A stretch of 64,000 nucleotides of DNA from Cysteiniphilum marinum (lineage in GTDB: Bacteria > Pseudomonadota > Gammaproteobacteria > Francisellales > Francisellaceae). Both the position numbers and the translations under genes were made by a program. Location: assembly GCF_014857925.1 (NCBI RefSeq), contig NZ_JACYVZ010000001.1, positions 186,001 to 250,000 of the forward strand, in the 5' to 3' direction. Below the pieces are notes generated by a model. It worked only from the letters and a program-made list of their open reading frames with translations. It searched no databases and had not been told where the DNA came from. Shown in pieces: positions 28,034 through 37,314 of this stretch (positions are counted from its first letter, which is position 1; each line of letters opens with the position of its first letter).

Positions 28034-28657
28034 ATGAGCCAATACATTGAAATAAATCCTTACTCATCGAATAAGGCAGTCTTAGCAGAAATTGTTAATG
28101 CCTTAAAAGATGGCAAGGTGATTGCTTATCCGACAGACTCAGGCTATGCATTAGGATGCAAGATGGGCTTGAAAAAACCGTTGCAGCAAATAAAAAAGAT
28201 TCGTGATTTGAATGATAAACATAATTTCACGATTATTTGTCGTGATTTATCTGAGATTTCGCAATATGCCAAGGTCGATAATAGTGCTTATCGTTTGCTC
28301 AAAAGAGCAACGCCTGGAGGATACACCTTTATCTTGCAGGCAACGAGTAAAGTGCCGGGGTTAATGTTAAACAAAAGCAAAAAAACCGTTGGTATTCGTG
28401 TGCCAGATCATCCAGTGCCTTTGATGCTAAGCGAGGCTTTAGGCGAACCGCTATTAAGTACCACCTTTATCTTGCCAGATCAGGATAATGCACTTGTGTA
28501 TAGTGAAGACTTTGCCAATGAGTCCTGTGCGCAGATGATTGATTATATTCTTGAGTCGGATTATTGTGGTTATGAACCAACAACGGTTATTGATATGACC
28601 GAAGTCCCTGTCGAAATATTGCGTGTTGGCAGTGGTGATATCAGTATATTTGAATAA
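28034..28657 (+). CDS. yciO: YciO, Sua5/YrdC-family protein
   Basis: A 207-residue YrdC-fold protein. It matches the YciO branch throughout: GKVIAYPTDSGYALGCKMG, IRDLNDKHNFTIICRDLSE, TPGGYTFILQAT, VGIRVPDHPV and EALGEPLLSTTFILP. YciO resembles TsaC, which makes threonylcarbamoyl-AMP for tRNA t6A. YciO has only weak TsaC-like activity in E. coli, so its biological role is open. The C-terminal PTTVIDMTE motif is retained. tldD follows 12 bases downstream with AGGAAG in the gap. Confidence 0.92.
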   Translation: MSQYIEINPYSSNKAVLAEIVNALKDGKVIAYPTDSGYALGCKMGLKKPLQQIKKIRDLNDKHNFTIICRDLSEISQYAKVDNSAYRLLKRATPGGYTFILQATSKVPGLMLNKSKKTVGIRVPDHPVPLMLSEALGEPLLSTTFILPDQDNALVYSEDFANESCAQMIDYILESDYCGYEPTTVIDMTEVPVEILRVGSGDISIFE

Positions 28658-28669
28658 TTTAGGAAGAAA

Positions 28670-30130
28670 ATGCAGGATCAATATTACAATATTATTAATG
28701 AACAGTTATTACAGCCGTTTGATTTAAGTTTGGAAAAATTAAAAGGCTTATTGAACTTATTAAGCCAAAAGCGAATTGATTTTGGTGATTTGTATTTGCA
28801 AAAGATTATTTCTGAGAGCTGGATGCTCGATGATGGCGTTGTTAAACATGGCAGTTTTGGTATTGAGCAAGGCATTGGTGTGAGAGCCGTATTTGATGGC
28901 GAGACAGGCTTTGCTTATGCCGATGATTTGCATCTGAACACCATTGAGAAACTCATTAAAACCGCACTTTATTTATTAAAAGACAGTACTAATCCCTATA
29001 AGGTTGAAAAACTTAACACACCACACATCATTCGCCATTATCCAGCATTGTCCCCATTGGATAGCATGCCTGCGGAAGATAAAATTGCACTGCTTCATCA
29101 AATTGATGCTTATGCTAAATCATTAGATAGTAATATCGAGCAAGTCACCGTTTCCATTGCCTCAAACATGGAGATGGTATTGATCTTAAATACCGATGAT
29201 TTGTGTGTGATGGATGTAAGACCGTTGGTGCGTATGAATGTTAGCTTGATTATGGTTGATGGTAAAAGCCAAAACAGTCAAAAACGTGAAAGCTTTTCAG
29301 CCGGTGGCGGTGGACGCTATGACTATCATTACTTCACTGAGCATAACTTATGGAAGTCTTATGTTGATGAAGCGTATAAGGGCGCTAAAACTAATCTTCA
29401 GGCAAAGCCCGCCCCTAGTGGTAAAATGCCAGTGGTGCTTGGATCAGGTTGGCCGGCAGTACTTTTACATGAAGCGGTAGGGCATGGTTTGGAAGGCGAT
29501 TTCAATCGCAAAAAAAGCTCGCATTTCTCAGGAAAAATTGGGCAGAAAGTTGCCTCCGAGAAATGCACGGTAATTGATGAAGGCTGTATTGCCAATCGTC
29601 GAGGCTCACTTAATTTTGATGATGAAGGCACTCCAACTCAGAAAACGGTGTTGATTGAAAACGGTATTTTAAAAGGTTATATGCATGATCGAATTTCAGC
29701 GAAAGCCTTTGGCGTATCAGCAACAGGTAATGGCAGAAGACAATCTTATGCGCATTTACCATTGCCTAGAATGACCAATACCTATATGTTGCCAGGTGAG
29801 GATACGCTTGAGGATATGATCCAAAGTATTGACTATGGTATCTATGCGACTCACTTTAATGGTGGACAAGTGGATATTACTTCAGGGCAATTTGTATTTG
29901 TAATGGATCAGGCATATTTGATCAAAAATGGTAAAATTATGCATCCAGTCAAGGGTGCATCTTTGATTGGCCACGGTCCGGAAGTGATGCAAAAAATCTC
30001 GATGGTGGGTAGTGACTTTGCTTTGGATAAAGGCATTGGCGTTTGCGGCAAGGATGGACAGTCTGTACCTGTCGGTGTTGGGCAAGCCAGTTTAAAGATT
30101 GATGAAATAACAGTTGGTGGCTGTGAATAG
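28670..30130 (+). CDS. tldD: Metalloprotease TldD
   Basis: The catalytic half of the TldD-TldE protease, which degrades short unfolded peptides and matures microcins. The zinc motif HEAVGHGLEGD (HExxxH) lies at about residue 265. Upstream are the TldD stretches FGIEQGIGVRAV and FSAGGGGRYDY, and downstream GNGRRQSYAHLPLPRMTNTY and a metal-binding Cys near the C terminus (IGVCGKDGQSVPVG). The 486 residues are full length. The partner tldE/pmbA is not in the window. Confidence 0.94.
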   Translation: MQDQYYNIINEQLLQPFDLSLEKLKGLLNLLSQKRIDFGDLYLQKIISESWMLDDGVVKHGSFGIEQGIGVRAVFDGETGFAYADDLHLNTIEKLIKTALYLLKDSTNPYKVEKLNTPHIIRHYPALSPLDSMPAEDKIALLHQIDAYAKSLDSNIEQVTVSIASNMEMVLILNTDDLCVMDVRPLVRMNVSLIMVDGKSQNSQKRESFSAGGGGRYDYHYFTEHNLWKSYVDEAYKGAKTNLQAKPAPSGKMPVVLGSGWPAVLLHEAVGHGLEGDFNRKKSSHFSGKIGQKVASEKCTVIDEGCIANRRGSLNFDDEGTPTQKTVLIENGILKGYMHDRISAKAFGVSATGNGRRQSYAHLPLPRMTNTYMLPGEDTLEDMIQSIDYGIYATHFNGGQVDITSGQFVFVMDQAYLIKNGKIMHPVKGASLIGHGPEVMQKISMVGSDFALDKGIGVCGKDGQSVPVGVGQASLKIDEITVGGCE

Positions 30131-30212
30131 AAGTGTATAACCTTAGTAAATAAACACCTTGTAAATGGCTAATTAGCCTTGTGTTGGTTGAGCAATTCAT
30201 AATGCAGATAAA

Positions 30213-31220
30213 ATGGATGAGATAAAGAAGATGAGCAATAAAGGAAAGACAATAAGTAACGCTAAAAAAGCAATACTATTGGTTAATTTAGGAACGCCTG
30301 ACTCATATCAAGTCAAAGATGTGCGTAAATATCTTAAAGAATTTTTGTCTGATCGGCGTGTGATTGAAGCATCTTCATTCATTTGGCAACCCATTTTGCG
30401 TTTGTTTATTTTGCCATTTCGTTCTCCTAAAACCGCTAAGCTTTATCAAAGTATCTGGTTTGAAGATAAACAATTATCACCTTTGATGTATTACACACAA
30501 GCTCAAGCACGTAAACTCGCCGATAAGCTAGATAATGAGGTGATCGTTGATTTTGCAATGCGCTATGGTGAGCCATCGATTAAAGCAAAGATTGAGGCGT
30601 TGAGTATTCAAGGTGTTACTGAAATTACTATTGTGCCACTTTATCCGCAGTACTCAGCCACAACAACGGCGTCTGTATATGATGAGGTTTTTCGTGTGCT
30701 GCAAACAATGCGTTATCAACCTAATATTGTCGGTATTGCTCCTTACTATCAGCATCCTGCTTATGTTGAGGCATTAAAACACAGTGTTTTAAGTTATCTG
30801 GAGACAACCGATTTCACGCCAGATGTGCTGTTACTATCATTTCATGGTATTCCACTGGAGTGTGTGCAAAAGGGTGATCCGTATCAAGCGCATTGCTTAC
30901 AAACCTTTGAGCTCCTTAAAAGTGCACTGAGTGAAACAAAGCTAGATATTCAACTATCTTTCCAATCTCGCTTTGGACCGAAAGAATGGCTTAAACCATA
31001 TACAACAGATGTGTTGGCAAATCTCGCCAAAGCGGGCAAAAAAAATGTGCTAGTAATGGCGCCAGGTTTTGCCTCTGATTGCTTGGAAACGTTGGAGGAG
31101 TTAAAAGAGACGGAATGTGAGACATTCTTAAATGCCGGTGGTCAGCATTATGCCGTTATTCCGTGCTTGAATGATTGTGATGAGCATATTGAGATGTTGA
31201 AAAGCATTATTGGTGAGTAA
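30213..31220 (+). CDS. hemH: Ferrochelatase HemH
   Basis: Inserts iron into protoporphyrin IX, the last step of haem synthesis. It contains AILLVNLGTPDS, IVPLYPQYSATTTASVYDE, LLSFHGIPLECVQKGDP with the metal-binding His, SFQSRFGPKEWLKPYT and APGFASDCLETLEEL with the conserved Glu. The 335 residues are slightly long because of about 15 extra N-terminal residues; ATG at 30231 is an alternative start. A palindrome GGCTAATTAGCC lies upstream at 30167-30178. phrB follows after five bases. Confidence 0.94.
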   Translation: MDEIKKMSNKGKTISNAKKAILLVNLGTPDSYQVKDVRKYLKEFLSDRRVIEASSFIWQPILRLFILPFRSPKTAKLYQSIWFEDKQLSPLMYYTQAQARKLADKLDNEVIVDFAMRYGEPSIKAKIEALSIQGVTEITIVPLYPQYSATTTASVYDEVFRVLQTMRYQPNIVGIAPYYQHPAYVEALKHSVLSYLETTDFTPDVLLLSFHGIPLECVQKGDPYQAHCLQTFELLKSALSETKLDIQLSFQSRFGPKEWLKPYTTDVLANLAKAGKKNVLVMAPGFASDCLETLEELKETECETFLNAGGQHYAVIPCLNDCDEHIEMLKSIIGE

Positions 31221-31225
31221 TATCG

Positions 31226-32647
31226 ATGATGCTGCAAAAACCAGAAGTTCTTCTTTGGTTTCGCCAAGATTTAAGAATTATCGACAATCCAGCGCTTAAT
31301 GCAGCACTCAAAAGTGGTGTGGTTCTGCCGATTTATATTCTTGATGATAATGCTGCACAAGATTGGCAAATGGGTGCAGCGACTAAAGCATGGCTTCATT
31401 ATGCATTGCAATCCTTAAACCAGACACTTCATCATAGATTACAATTTTTTATAGGTGACCCTTGTCAGATTATTATCGAGCTTATCAAACGCTATGATAT
31501 TAAGCAGGTATTTTGGAATCGCTTGTATACACCATGGCAAGTCACGCGAGATAAACATATTAAAGCGCAATTGAAAGCAGATGCGATAGATGTGCATAGT
31601 TTTAATGGTAGTTTATTATGGGAGCCGTGGGAGGTATTAAAGAGTGATGGTGAGCCTTACAAAGTCTTTAGTGCATTTAAGCGCCAAGCACTGCAAGTCA
31701 TGCCACCAAGAGCACCATTAGATGAGATTAAAGATATACAAAACTGCTTAACTGAAGTTCAAGCAAGTAATAGCAGTTTAGCTGATTTGAGTTTATTACC
31801 TCAGCATGAATGGTCAGAGAAGGTATTATCACATTGGCAAATCAGTGAGAAGGCAGCGTATGATTATTTAGCAACCTTTGTTGAGCATCATTTACATGAT
31901 TATCAGCATAATCGTAATATCCCAAGCTTAAACGCAACATCTAAGCTTGCACCGTTTTTACATTTTGGGCAAATATCGCCACATGTTATCTGGGATAAAG
32001 TGCGTCAGAGAAAATGCGATAACGATAATAAACAGACCTATTTATCAGAGATTATATGGCGTGAGTTTAATTATGCATTGCTCTATCATTATCCACAATT
32101 AAGTGATCACAATTGGCAGCAAAAGTTTGATCATTACCCATGGCAAGATAATCAGAGATTATTAATCGCATGGCAACAGGGTCAAACAGGTATTCCAATT
32201 GTCGATGCGGGAATGCGTGAGCTATGGCAAACGGGGTTTATGCATAATCGTGTCAGAATGATTGTTGCGTCATTTCTAACAAAAAACTGTCATATTCACT
32301 GGCGCCATGGTGCTAAATGGTTTTGGGATTGCTTAGTTGATGCCGATTTAGCCAATAACAGTGCCAATTGGCAATGGGTGGCAGGAAGTGGTGCTGATGC
32401 TGCACCTTTTTTTCGCATCTTTAATCCAGTTACTCAAGGGCAAAAGTTTGATGGCGATGGTGAGTATATTCGTCGCTATTTATCTGAATTAAGTCAACTG
32501 CCGAATAAGTATTTGTTCTCACCGTGGTTGGCACCTGAGGATGTTTTAAAACAAGCGGGTATCACTCTTGGTGAAGATTATCCTTATCCGGTTGTTGATC
32601 TTAAAGCCTCAAGAGAGGAAGCGTTGGCTTACTATAAAAATTTGTAG
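31226..32647 (+). CDS. phrB: Deoxyribodipyrimidine photolyase (CPD class I)
   Basis: A light-driven repair enzyme for pyrimidine dimers, 473 residues. The N-terminal alpha/beta domain (VLLWFRQDLRIIDNPAL) binds the antenna chromophore. The C-terminal helical domain binds FAD and DNA, as shown by LPHFGQISP-like SKLAPFLHFGQISP, WREFNYALLYH, MHNRVRMIVASFLTK and NSANWQWVAGSGADAAPFFRIFNP. The Trp-rich DCDLANNSANWQW-type segment reads DADLANNSANWQW. The gene is coupled to hemH. The CRISPR-Cas locus begins about 80 bases further on. Confidence 0.95.
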   Translation: MMLQKPEVLLWFRQDLRIIDNPALNAALKSGVVLPIYILDDNAAQDWQMGAATKAWLHYALQSLNQTLHHRLQFFIGDPCQIIIELIKRYDIKQVFWNRLYTPWQVTRDKHIKAQLKADAIDVHSFNGSLLWEPWEVLKSDGEPYKVFSAFKRQALQVMPPRAPLDEIKDIQNCLTEVQASNSSLADLSLLPQHEWSEKVLSHWQISEKAAYDYLATFVEHHLHDYQHNRNIPSLNATSKLAPFLHFGQISPHVIWDKVRQRKCDNDNKQTYLSEIIWREFNYALLYHYPQLSDHNWQQKFDHYPWQDNQRLLIAWQQGQTGIPIVDAGMRELWQTGFMHNRVRMIVASFLTKNCHIHWRHGAKWFWDCLVDADLANNSANWQWVAGSGADAAPFFRIFNPVTQGQKFDGDGEYIRRYLSELSQLPNKYLFSPWLAPEDVLKQAGITLGEDYPYPVVDLKASREEALAYYKNL

Positions 32648-32726
32648 TTTTAGCGTGTTTAAAAGTCTATTTGTAAGGTAAAAAAGTTCATCATCAATTT
32701 TTTTAAATTTAAGGTCGATTTGTTTA

Positions 32727-32755
32727 TTGACATAAATGCTTGGGGCAAATATAAA
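32727..32755 (+). promoter_or_regulatory. Strong consensus promoter of the cas operon
   Basis: A perfect TTGACA (32727-32732) and TATAAA (32750-32755) are separated by 17 bases, 38 bases before the cas1 ATG. This is the best sigma-70 match in the window and suggests that the cas genes are transcribed in ordinary growth unless repressed. Confidence 0.7.
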
Positions 32756-32793
32756 GGCTTTTGGGTATAGGGAAATTTAAACCAAGGAGCATA

Positions 32794-33744
32794 ATGGAAG
32801 CATTAACCGATCTTAAAGCAATATTAACGTCAAAGCGTGCTAATTTATATTATTTAGAACATTGCCGAGTGATGCAAAAAGATGGTCGAGTTTTGTATTT
32901 GACGGAAGCGGCAAAAGAGAATCAATATTGGAATATTCCAATTGCTAATACCACTGTAATTCTTTTAGGGACAGGGACTTCAATTACTCAGGCTGCAATA
33001 CGTATGCTTGCTTCGGCTGGTGTTTTAGTTGGTTTTTGTGGTGGTGGAGGGACGCCATTATTAATGGCAAATGAAGTAGAGTGGTTAACGCCACAAAGTG
33101 AATATCGCCCCACAGAATATGTACAAAGTTGGTTGGGATTTTGGTTTGATGATAAAAAGCGTTTACAAGCAGCAATCACTTTTCAAAAAATGCGCTGTGA
33201 GTTTATAAGAAGAATATGGCAAGATGATGTTGAGATCTCTGGATTTGGTTTTTCGTCAAAGGTGCTATTAGCTGAAGTTGGCAAAGTTGAGGAGCAAATT
33301 CAAGCAGCTAAAGACATTCAAAGTTTATTTAGCATCAAAGCACATTTCACTAAGCTATTGTATAAACAGGCCGCAGGCTTAGCCGATATTGAGTCTTTTA
33401 AACGTGATCGTAATATCGCCGGTGACTTAGCTAATAGCTTTTTAAATCATGGGAATTATTTAGCTTATGGATTGGCAGCAACTACTCTGTGGGTGTTAGG
33501 TATTCCTCATGGTTTTGCAGTGATGCACGGTAAGACAAGAAGAGGTGCTTTGGTTTTTGATGTGGCTGATTTGGTTAAAGACGCAATTGTATTGCCAATG
33601 GCATTTATCAGTGCTAAAGAAGGGATGACTGAGCAAGAGTTTAGGGGAATCTGCATCAATAAATTTACAGATCATAAGGCGCTTGATTATATGTTTGAAT
33701 GCGTTAAAGAGGTTGCATTATATGATCACAGCAAAATTTTATAA
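32794..33744 (+). CDS. cas1: Type I-F CRISPR integrase Cas1
   Basis: The metal-dependent integrase that, with Cas2-3, inserts new spacers. The 316-residue protein follows the I-F form of Cas1: NLYYLEHCRVMQKDGRVLYLTE, NTTVILLGTGTSITQAAIRMLASAGVLVGFCGGGG, NYLAYGLAATTLWVLGIPHGFAVMHG and FDVADLVKDAIVLP. The His of VMHG and the Asp of FDVADL are catalytic positions, and a conserved Glu is in the middle. AAGGAG precedes the ATG at 32794; the frame extends 11 codons upstream without support. It is the first cas gene behind a strong promoter, with 131 bases before cas3. Confidence 0.95.
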   Translation: MEALTDLKAILTSKRANLYYLEHCRVMQKDGRVLYLTEAAKENQYWNIPIANTTVILLGTGTSITQAAIRMLASAGVLVGFCGGGGTPLLMANEVEWLTPQSEYRPTEYVQSWLGFWFDDKKRLQAAITFQKMRCEFIRRIWQDDVEISGFGFSSKVLLAEVGKVEEQIQAAKDIQSLFSIKAHFTKLLYKQAAGLADIESFKRDRNIAGDLANSFLNHGNYLAYGLAATTLWVLGIPHGFAVMHGKTRRGALVFDVADLVKDAIVLPMAFISAKEGMTEQEFRGICINKFTDHKALDYMFECVKEVALYDHSKIL

Positions 33745-33875
33745 AAAAACACAGCATGATACATTATTTGTCGCATAGGTTATGTAATCTAAACATAAAA
33801 GATGAAGGTGTTATTACTAGTAAGTGGTTGAGTAAAAAATACACTAAGTTAAATGAATGAATCATTGGAGGAACT

Positions 33876-36800
33876 GTGATAGTCACCTTTATTAGTGAAT
33901 GTCAGAAAAAAGCCATTGCACGAACAGCGCGAGTGCTTGATGCTTTTGCTAATCGCATTGGCGCAAGAACTTGGCAGACGCCAATCACAGAAGAGGGATT
34001 GTTGGCGGTTAAGAAGCTGTTACGTAAAACAGCAACTAAAAATACTTCAATCAGTTGTCATCGAATTGTTTCGCGCTCAAGAGTTGAATTGTTATGGACA
34101 GTGGGCAATACCGATAAATTTAATCATCAGGGGATGGTTGCGGTTAATAGTACGGCAAAAAAATTAAATTATAGAGATGATTTGCAGGATTGGCATTTTT
34201 TGCCATTAATACAATCATTAGCTAGTTTTGCGGCATTATTGCATGATTGGGGAAAAGCTAATGCGCGATTTCAAAAGAAAATAGCTCAAGATTATAGTGG
34301 GAAGCCGGGTGATGCGCTTCGGCATGAATGGTTATCTTGTCTATTGTTAAGGGCAGTGATTAATTCTGTTGATGGGAAGAATGATAAGAGGTGGCTAAGT
34401 ATTTTTGCTAATGGTGAACTTGATGAGAGAAATATATTAAGTACTGACCTTAAGGATATCAGTAGACCATTAAGTAACTTGCCTGTGACTGCCAAGCTGA
34501 TACTTTGGCTGGTACTAACGCATCATAAACTGCCGTTGCCTTCTTTAAGCAAAAAAAAGCTTGATCAAGATTGGGCATTAATACAAGAAACTACTATAGA
34601 TGACGTCTTATCTTATATTGAGAAAGAGTGGGGGTATGAGAATCTCAGTGCACTTGATACTTTAGGGGATTGTTTAAGTTTTCCAAAAGGGCTAATGCTT
34701 ACATCAAAAAAATGGCAAGCTGCATTGCAACGTTGGGCTAAAAAACTAATAGGGCAATTAAATACTGTTGAGCAAGTCTTTAAAGAAGGCAGTGAAAGGG
34801 TTGTGTTATATCATGCACGCTTGTGCTTAATGCTAGGTGATCATTATTATTCATCTTTAACGCTCACTGAGTCAGGAAATTGGCATGGTAGCAGAGAGTT
34901 AATTGCAAATACTCAAGATGATCGAACACCAAAGCAAGCGTTAGATCAACATTTATTGGGTGTCTATGAGCAAACGAAAAAAAATGTGTCCTCATTGCCC
35001 AGATTTGAGCGTGAACTGCCCTTCACTGATAATGTTAATGAGCTAAGAAAGAAAAGCCCAGATAGGTATGCATGGCAGGATAAAGCAGTAGTAGGTGTGC
35101 GTAATTGGGTTGTTGGCAATAATGACAAAAAGAAAGGTTTTTTTGCGATTAATATGGCAAGCACAGGTTGTGGTAAAACGCTTGCTAATGCTAAGGTTAT
35201 GTTGGCCTTGTCAAAAAATAATGACATGCTTCGTTATATTTTGGCATTAGGGTTAAGAACGTTAACTTTACAAACAGGTGATGAATATAAAAAGCGTATT
35301 TTTCACAAAGGAGATGATAGTGATTTAGCTGTTTTAATTGGCTCTAAAGCTATTATGAGCTTGTACCAACAGGCAAATAACGATACCAATCAAAAGATGG
35401 ATGACATCAAATCTCACACTGGATCATCATCACAGGAAAGCTTGCTATCTGCAGATGATAAAATTATCTATGACATAACGATTGAAGAAGATCAACTCAA
35501 GACTGTTTTACAGAAAGAGAAGGATCGAAAGTTTTTATATGCTCCAATATTAACTTGTACCATTGACCACATTATCTCTGCCACAGAAGTAGTAAAAGGT
35601 GGTCGTTATATTTTGCCAAGTTTACGATTGATGTCATCAGATTTAGTTATCGATGAAGTTGATGACTTCACAGGACAAGATGCTATTGCCATTGGGCGCT
35701 TAATTCATCTGACAGGTATGTTAGGGCGAAAAGTTATGTTATCTTCAGCAACAATACCGCCATCATTGGCAGAAAGTTATTTTAATTGTTATCGTGAAGG
35801 GTGGAATTTATTTGCAAAAACGCGCAGCGCAAGTTCTGCAATAGGTTGCGCATGGATTGATGAATATAAAACAATAGTTGATGAAGTTGATGATCTATTA
35901 TCTAAAAAATCAAATGAGCAATATGCGCTTTATCACCAAAAGTTTATTAATAATCGCGGTGAGAAATTAGCTCAGGCAATACCAAAGCGAAAAGCAAATA
36001 TCGTCGATTGTAGAAGTTTATTAATAAGATCAGACGTAATTCCTAGTAAAAATGGTGGGATTGATAAAAGAAAAGAATATTTTAATATTATTGTACAAGA
36101 TATGCTTAAAAAACATGGATATAACCATAAGACAGATATTAGCTCAGGTTTAAATGTTTCATTTGGTGTAGTACGTGTTGCTAATATTGAACCCTGTGTT
36201 GATTTAGCAAAGTTCTTGCTCGATTATGAATTCATGAATGATGTTGAAATTAGGGTAATGCCCTATCATAGTCGACAAGTGTTATTGTTGAGGAATGAAC
36301 AAGAAAAACACCTAGATATAGTACTTAAGCGCAAAGAAAAAAAGGGTGATATACCTGAGGCTTTTGCTAATCAAATTATAAGAAATCATTTAGATTATTT
36401 ATCTGCTAAAAATAAGCTGATTAAGCATGTGCTGTTTATTTTGGTGGCAACGCCTGTAGAGGAAGTCGGAAGGGATCATGATTTTGATTGGGCTGTGATT
36501 GAGCCATCATCCTATCGTTCAATTATACAACTAGCAGGAAGAGTGCGCAGACATCGCTATGAAAAAGTTGAATATGAAAATATTGGTATTTTGCAGTATA
36601 ACTGGAAGGCAATCAAAGATGGGGATAAAAAAGATACTTGTTATTTTATAAATCCAGGGTATGAGTTTAATGGCGAGATTATGTTTAATAATAAGGAAAG
36701 AAAAGCCATTTGCAAAACGCATGATGTATTTAAATTGATCAATCAAGATGTTGTTGCAACAAACCTAGATGCCATTCCACGTATTGATGAAAGAGGACCT

Positions 36801-37310
36801 AGCGGTTTTGGTTTGGCTAAATTAGAGCATGCGGTAACTTCACATTGGCTAAAACGTTATGATCAAAGAGGGGCTGAAACTCTACAAGGATATTTGACTC
36901 AGGCATGGTATTTAACGGCATTACCCCAAGCATTTAATCGATTTCGTGCCGGAGCACCCAATCTTTTATTATACCGTTGCCTTGATGGTAATAAGTTTTA
37001 CTTTACTGAGAAAGAGAAAGGAAAAGCAAAGTATTTGGAAGACACTAATAAGTTGAGTAAAGTTGATCGCTTGTATAATATCGATAATTTTTCCTTAACA
37101 AATAAACAGCAAGAAAGACTATGGTTAGTCCGTGACTATGGTCAATTACTGAAAGCGCAAGCACAATACGATGATATCAGTTTAAATACTGCAGCATTGC
37201 GCTATGGTGAAATTGTTATTCCAGAGCAAAAAGAGCAAAACGAAAGTAGTAATAAATGCAAATATTTATATAACGACCAACTCGGTTTATTTAAAGATCA
37301 AAGGAGATAG
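33876..37310 (+). CDS. cas3: Type I-F Cas2-Cas3 fusion nuclease-helicase
   Basis: The 1144-residue effector that degrades target DNA and also joins Cas1 for adaptation. Residues 1-95 form the Cas2-like domain (MIVTFISECQKKAIARTARVLD). The HD nuclease has LLHDWGKAN at 121-129 (H123, D124), H150, and HH at 216-217. The helicase has Walker A ASTGCGKT at 428-435, DEVD at 593-596, SSAT at 623-626 and QLAGRVRRHR near 890. All motifs look intact, so the protein should be active. GTG at 33876 is the start, with GGAGGAAC before it. Confidence 0.95.
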   Translation: MIVTFISECQKKAIARTARVLDAFANRIGARTWQTPITEEGLLAVKKLLRKTATKNTSISCHRIVSRSRVELLWTVGNTDKFNHQGMVAVNSTAKKLNYRDDLQDWHFLPLIQSLASFAALLHDWGKANARFQKKIAQDYSGKPGDALRHEWLSCLLLRAVINSVDGKNDKRWLSIFANGELDERNILSTDLKDISRPLSNLPVTAKLILWLVLTHHKLPLPSLSKKKLDQDWALIQETTIDDVLSYIEKEWGYENLSALDTLGDCLSFPKGLMLTSKKWQAALQRWAKKLIGQLNTVEQVFKEGSERVVLYHARLCLMLGDHYYSSLTLTESGNWHGSRELIANTQDDRTPKQALDQHLLGVYEQTKKNVSSLPRFERELPFTDNVNELRKKSPDRYAWQDKAVVGVRNWVVGNNDKKKGFFAINMASTGCGKTLANAKVMLALSKNNDMLRYILALGLRTLTLQTGDEYKKRIFHKGDDSDLAVLIGSKAIMSLYQQANNDTNQKMDDIKSHTGSSSQESLLSADDKIIYDITIEEDQLKTVLQKEKDRKFLYAPILTCTIDHIISATEVVKGGRYILPSLRLMSSDLVIDEVDDFTGQDAIAIGRLIHLTGMLGRKVMLSSATIPPSLAESYFNCYREGWNLFAKTRSASSAIGCAWIDEYKTIVDEVDDLLSKKSNEQYALYHQKFINNRGEKLAQAIPKRKANIVDCRSLLIRSDVIPSKNGGIDKRKEYFNIIVQDMLKKHGYNHKTDISSGLNVSFGVVRVANIEPCVDLAKFLLDYEFMNDVEIRVMPYHSRQVLLLRNEQEKHLDIVLKRKEKKGDIPEAFANQIIRNHLDYLSAKNKLIKHVLFILVATPVEEVGRDHDFDWAVIEPSSYRSIIQLAGRVRRHRYEKVEYENIGILQYNWKAIKDGDKKDTCYFINPGYEFNGEIMFNNKERKAICKTHDVFKLINQDVVATNLDAIPRIDERGPSGFGLAKLEHAVTSHWLKRYDQRGAETLQGYLTQAWYLTALPQAFNRFRAGAPNLLLYRCLDGNKFYFTEKEKGKAKYLEDTNKLSKVDRLYNIDNFSLTNKQQERLWLVRDYGQLLKAQAQYDDISLNTAALRYGEIVIPEQKEQNESSNKCKYLYNDQLGLFKDQRR

Positions 37311-37314
37311 TTTA

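Noticed and set aside
33895-34167. Separate cas2 gene
   Set aside because: The frame is out of register with the Cas2-like domain, which is fused to Cas3 as usual for type I-F.
37204-37314. Longer csy1 start inside cas3
   Set aside because: The extra 37 residues resemble no Csy1, and the ATG at 37315 has a strong ribosome site.
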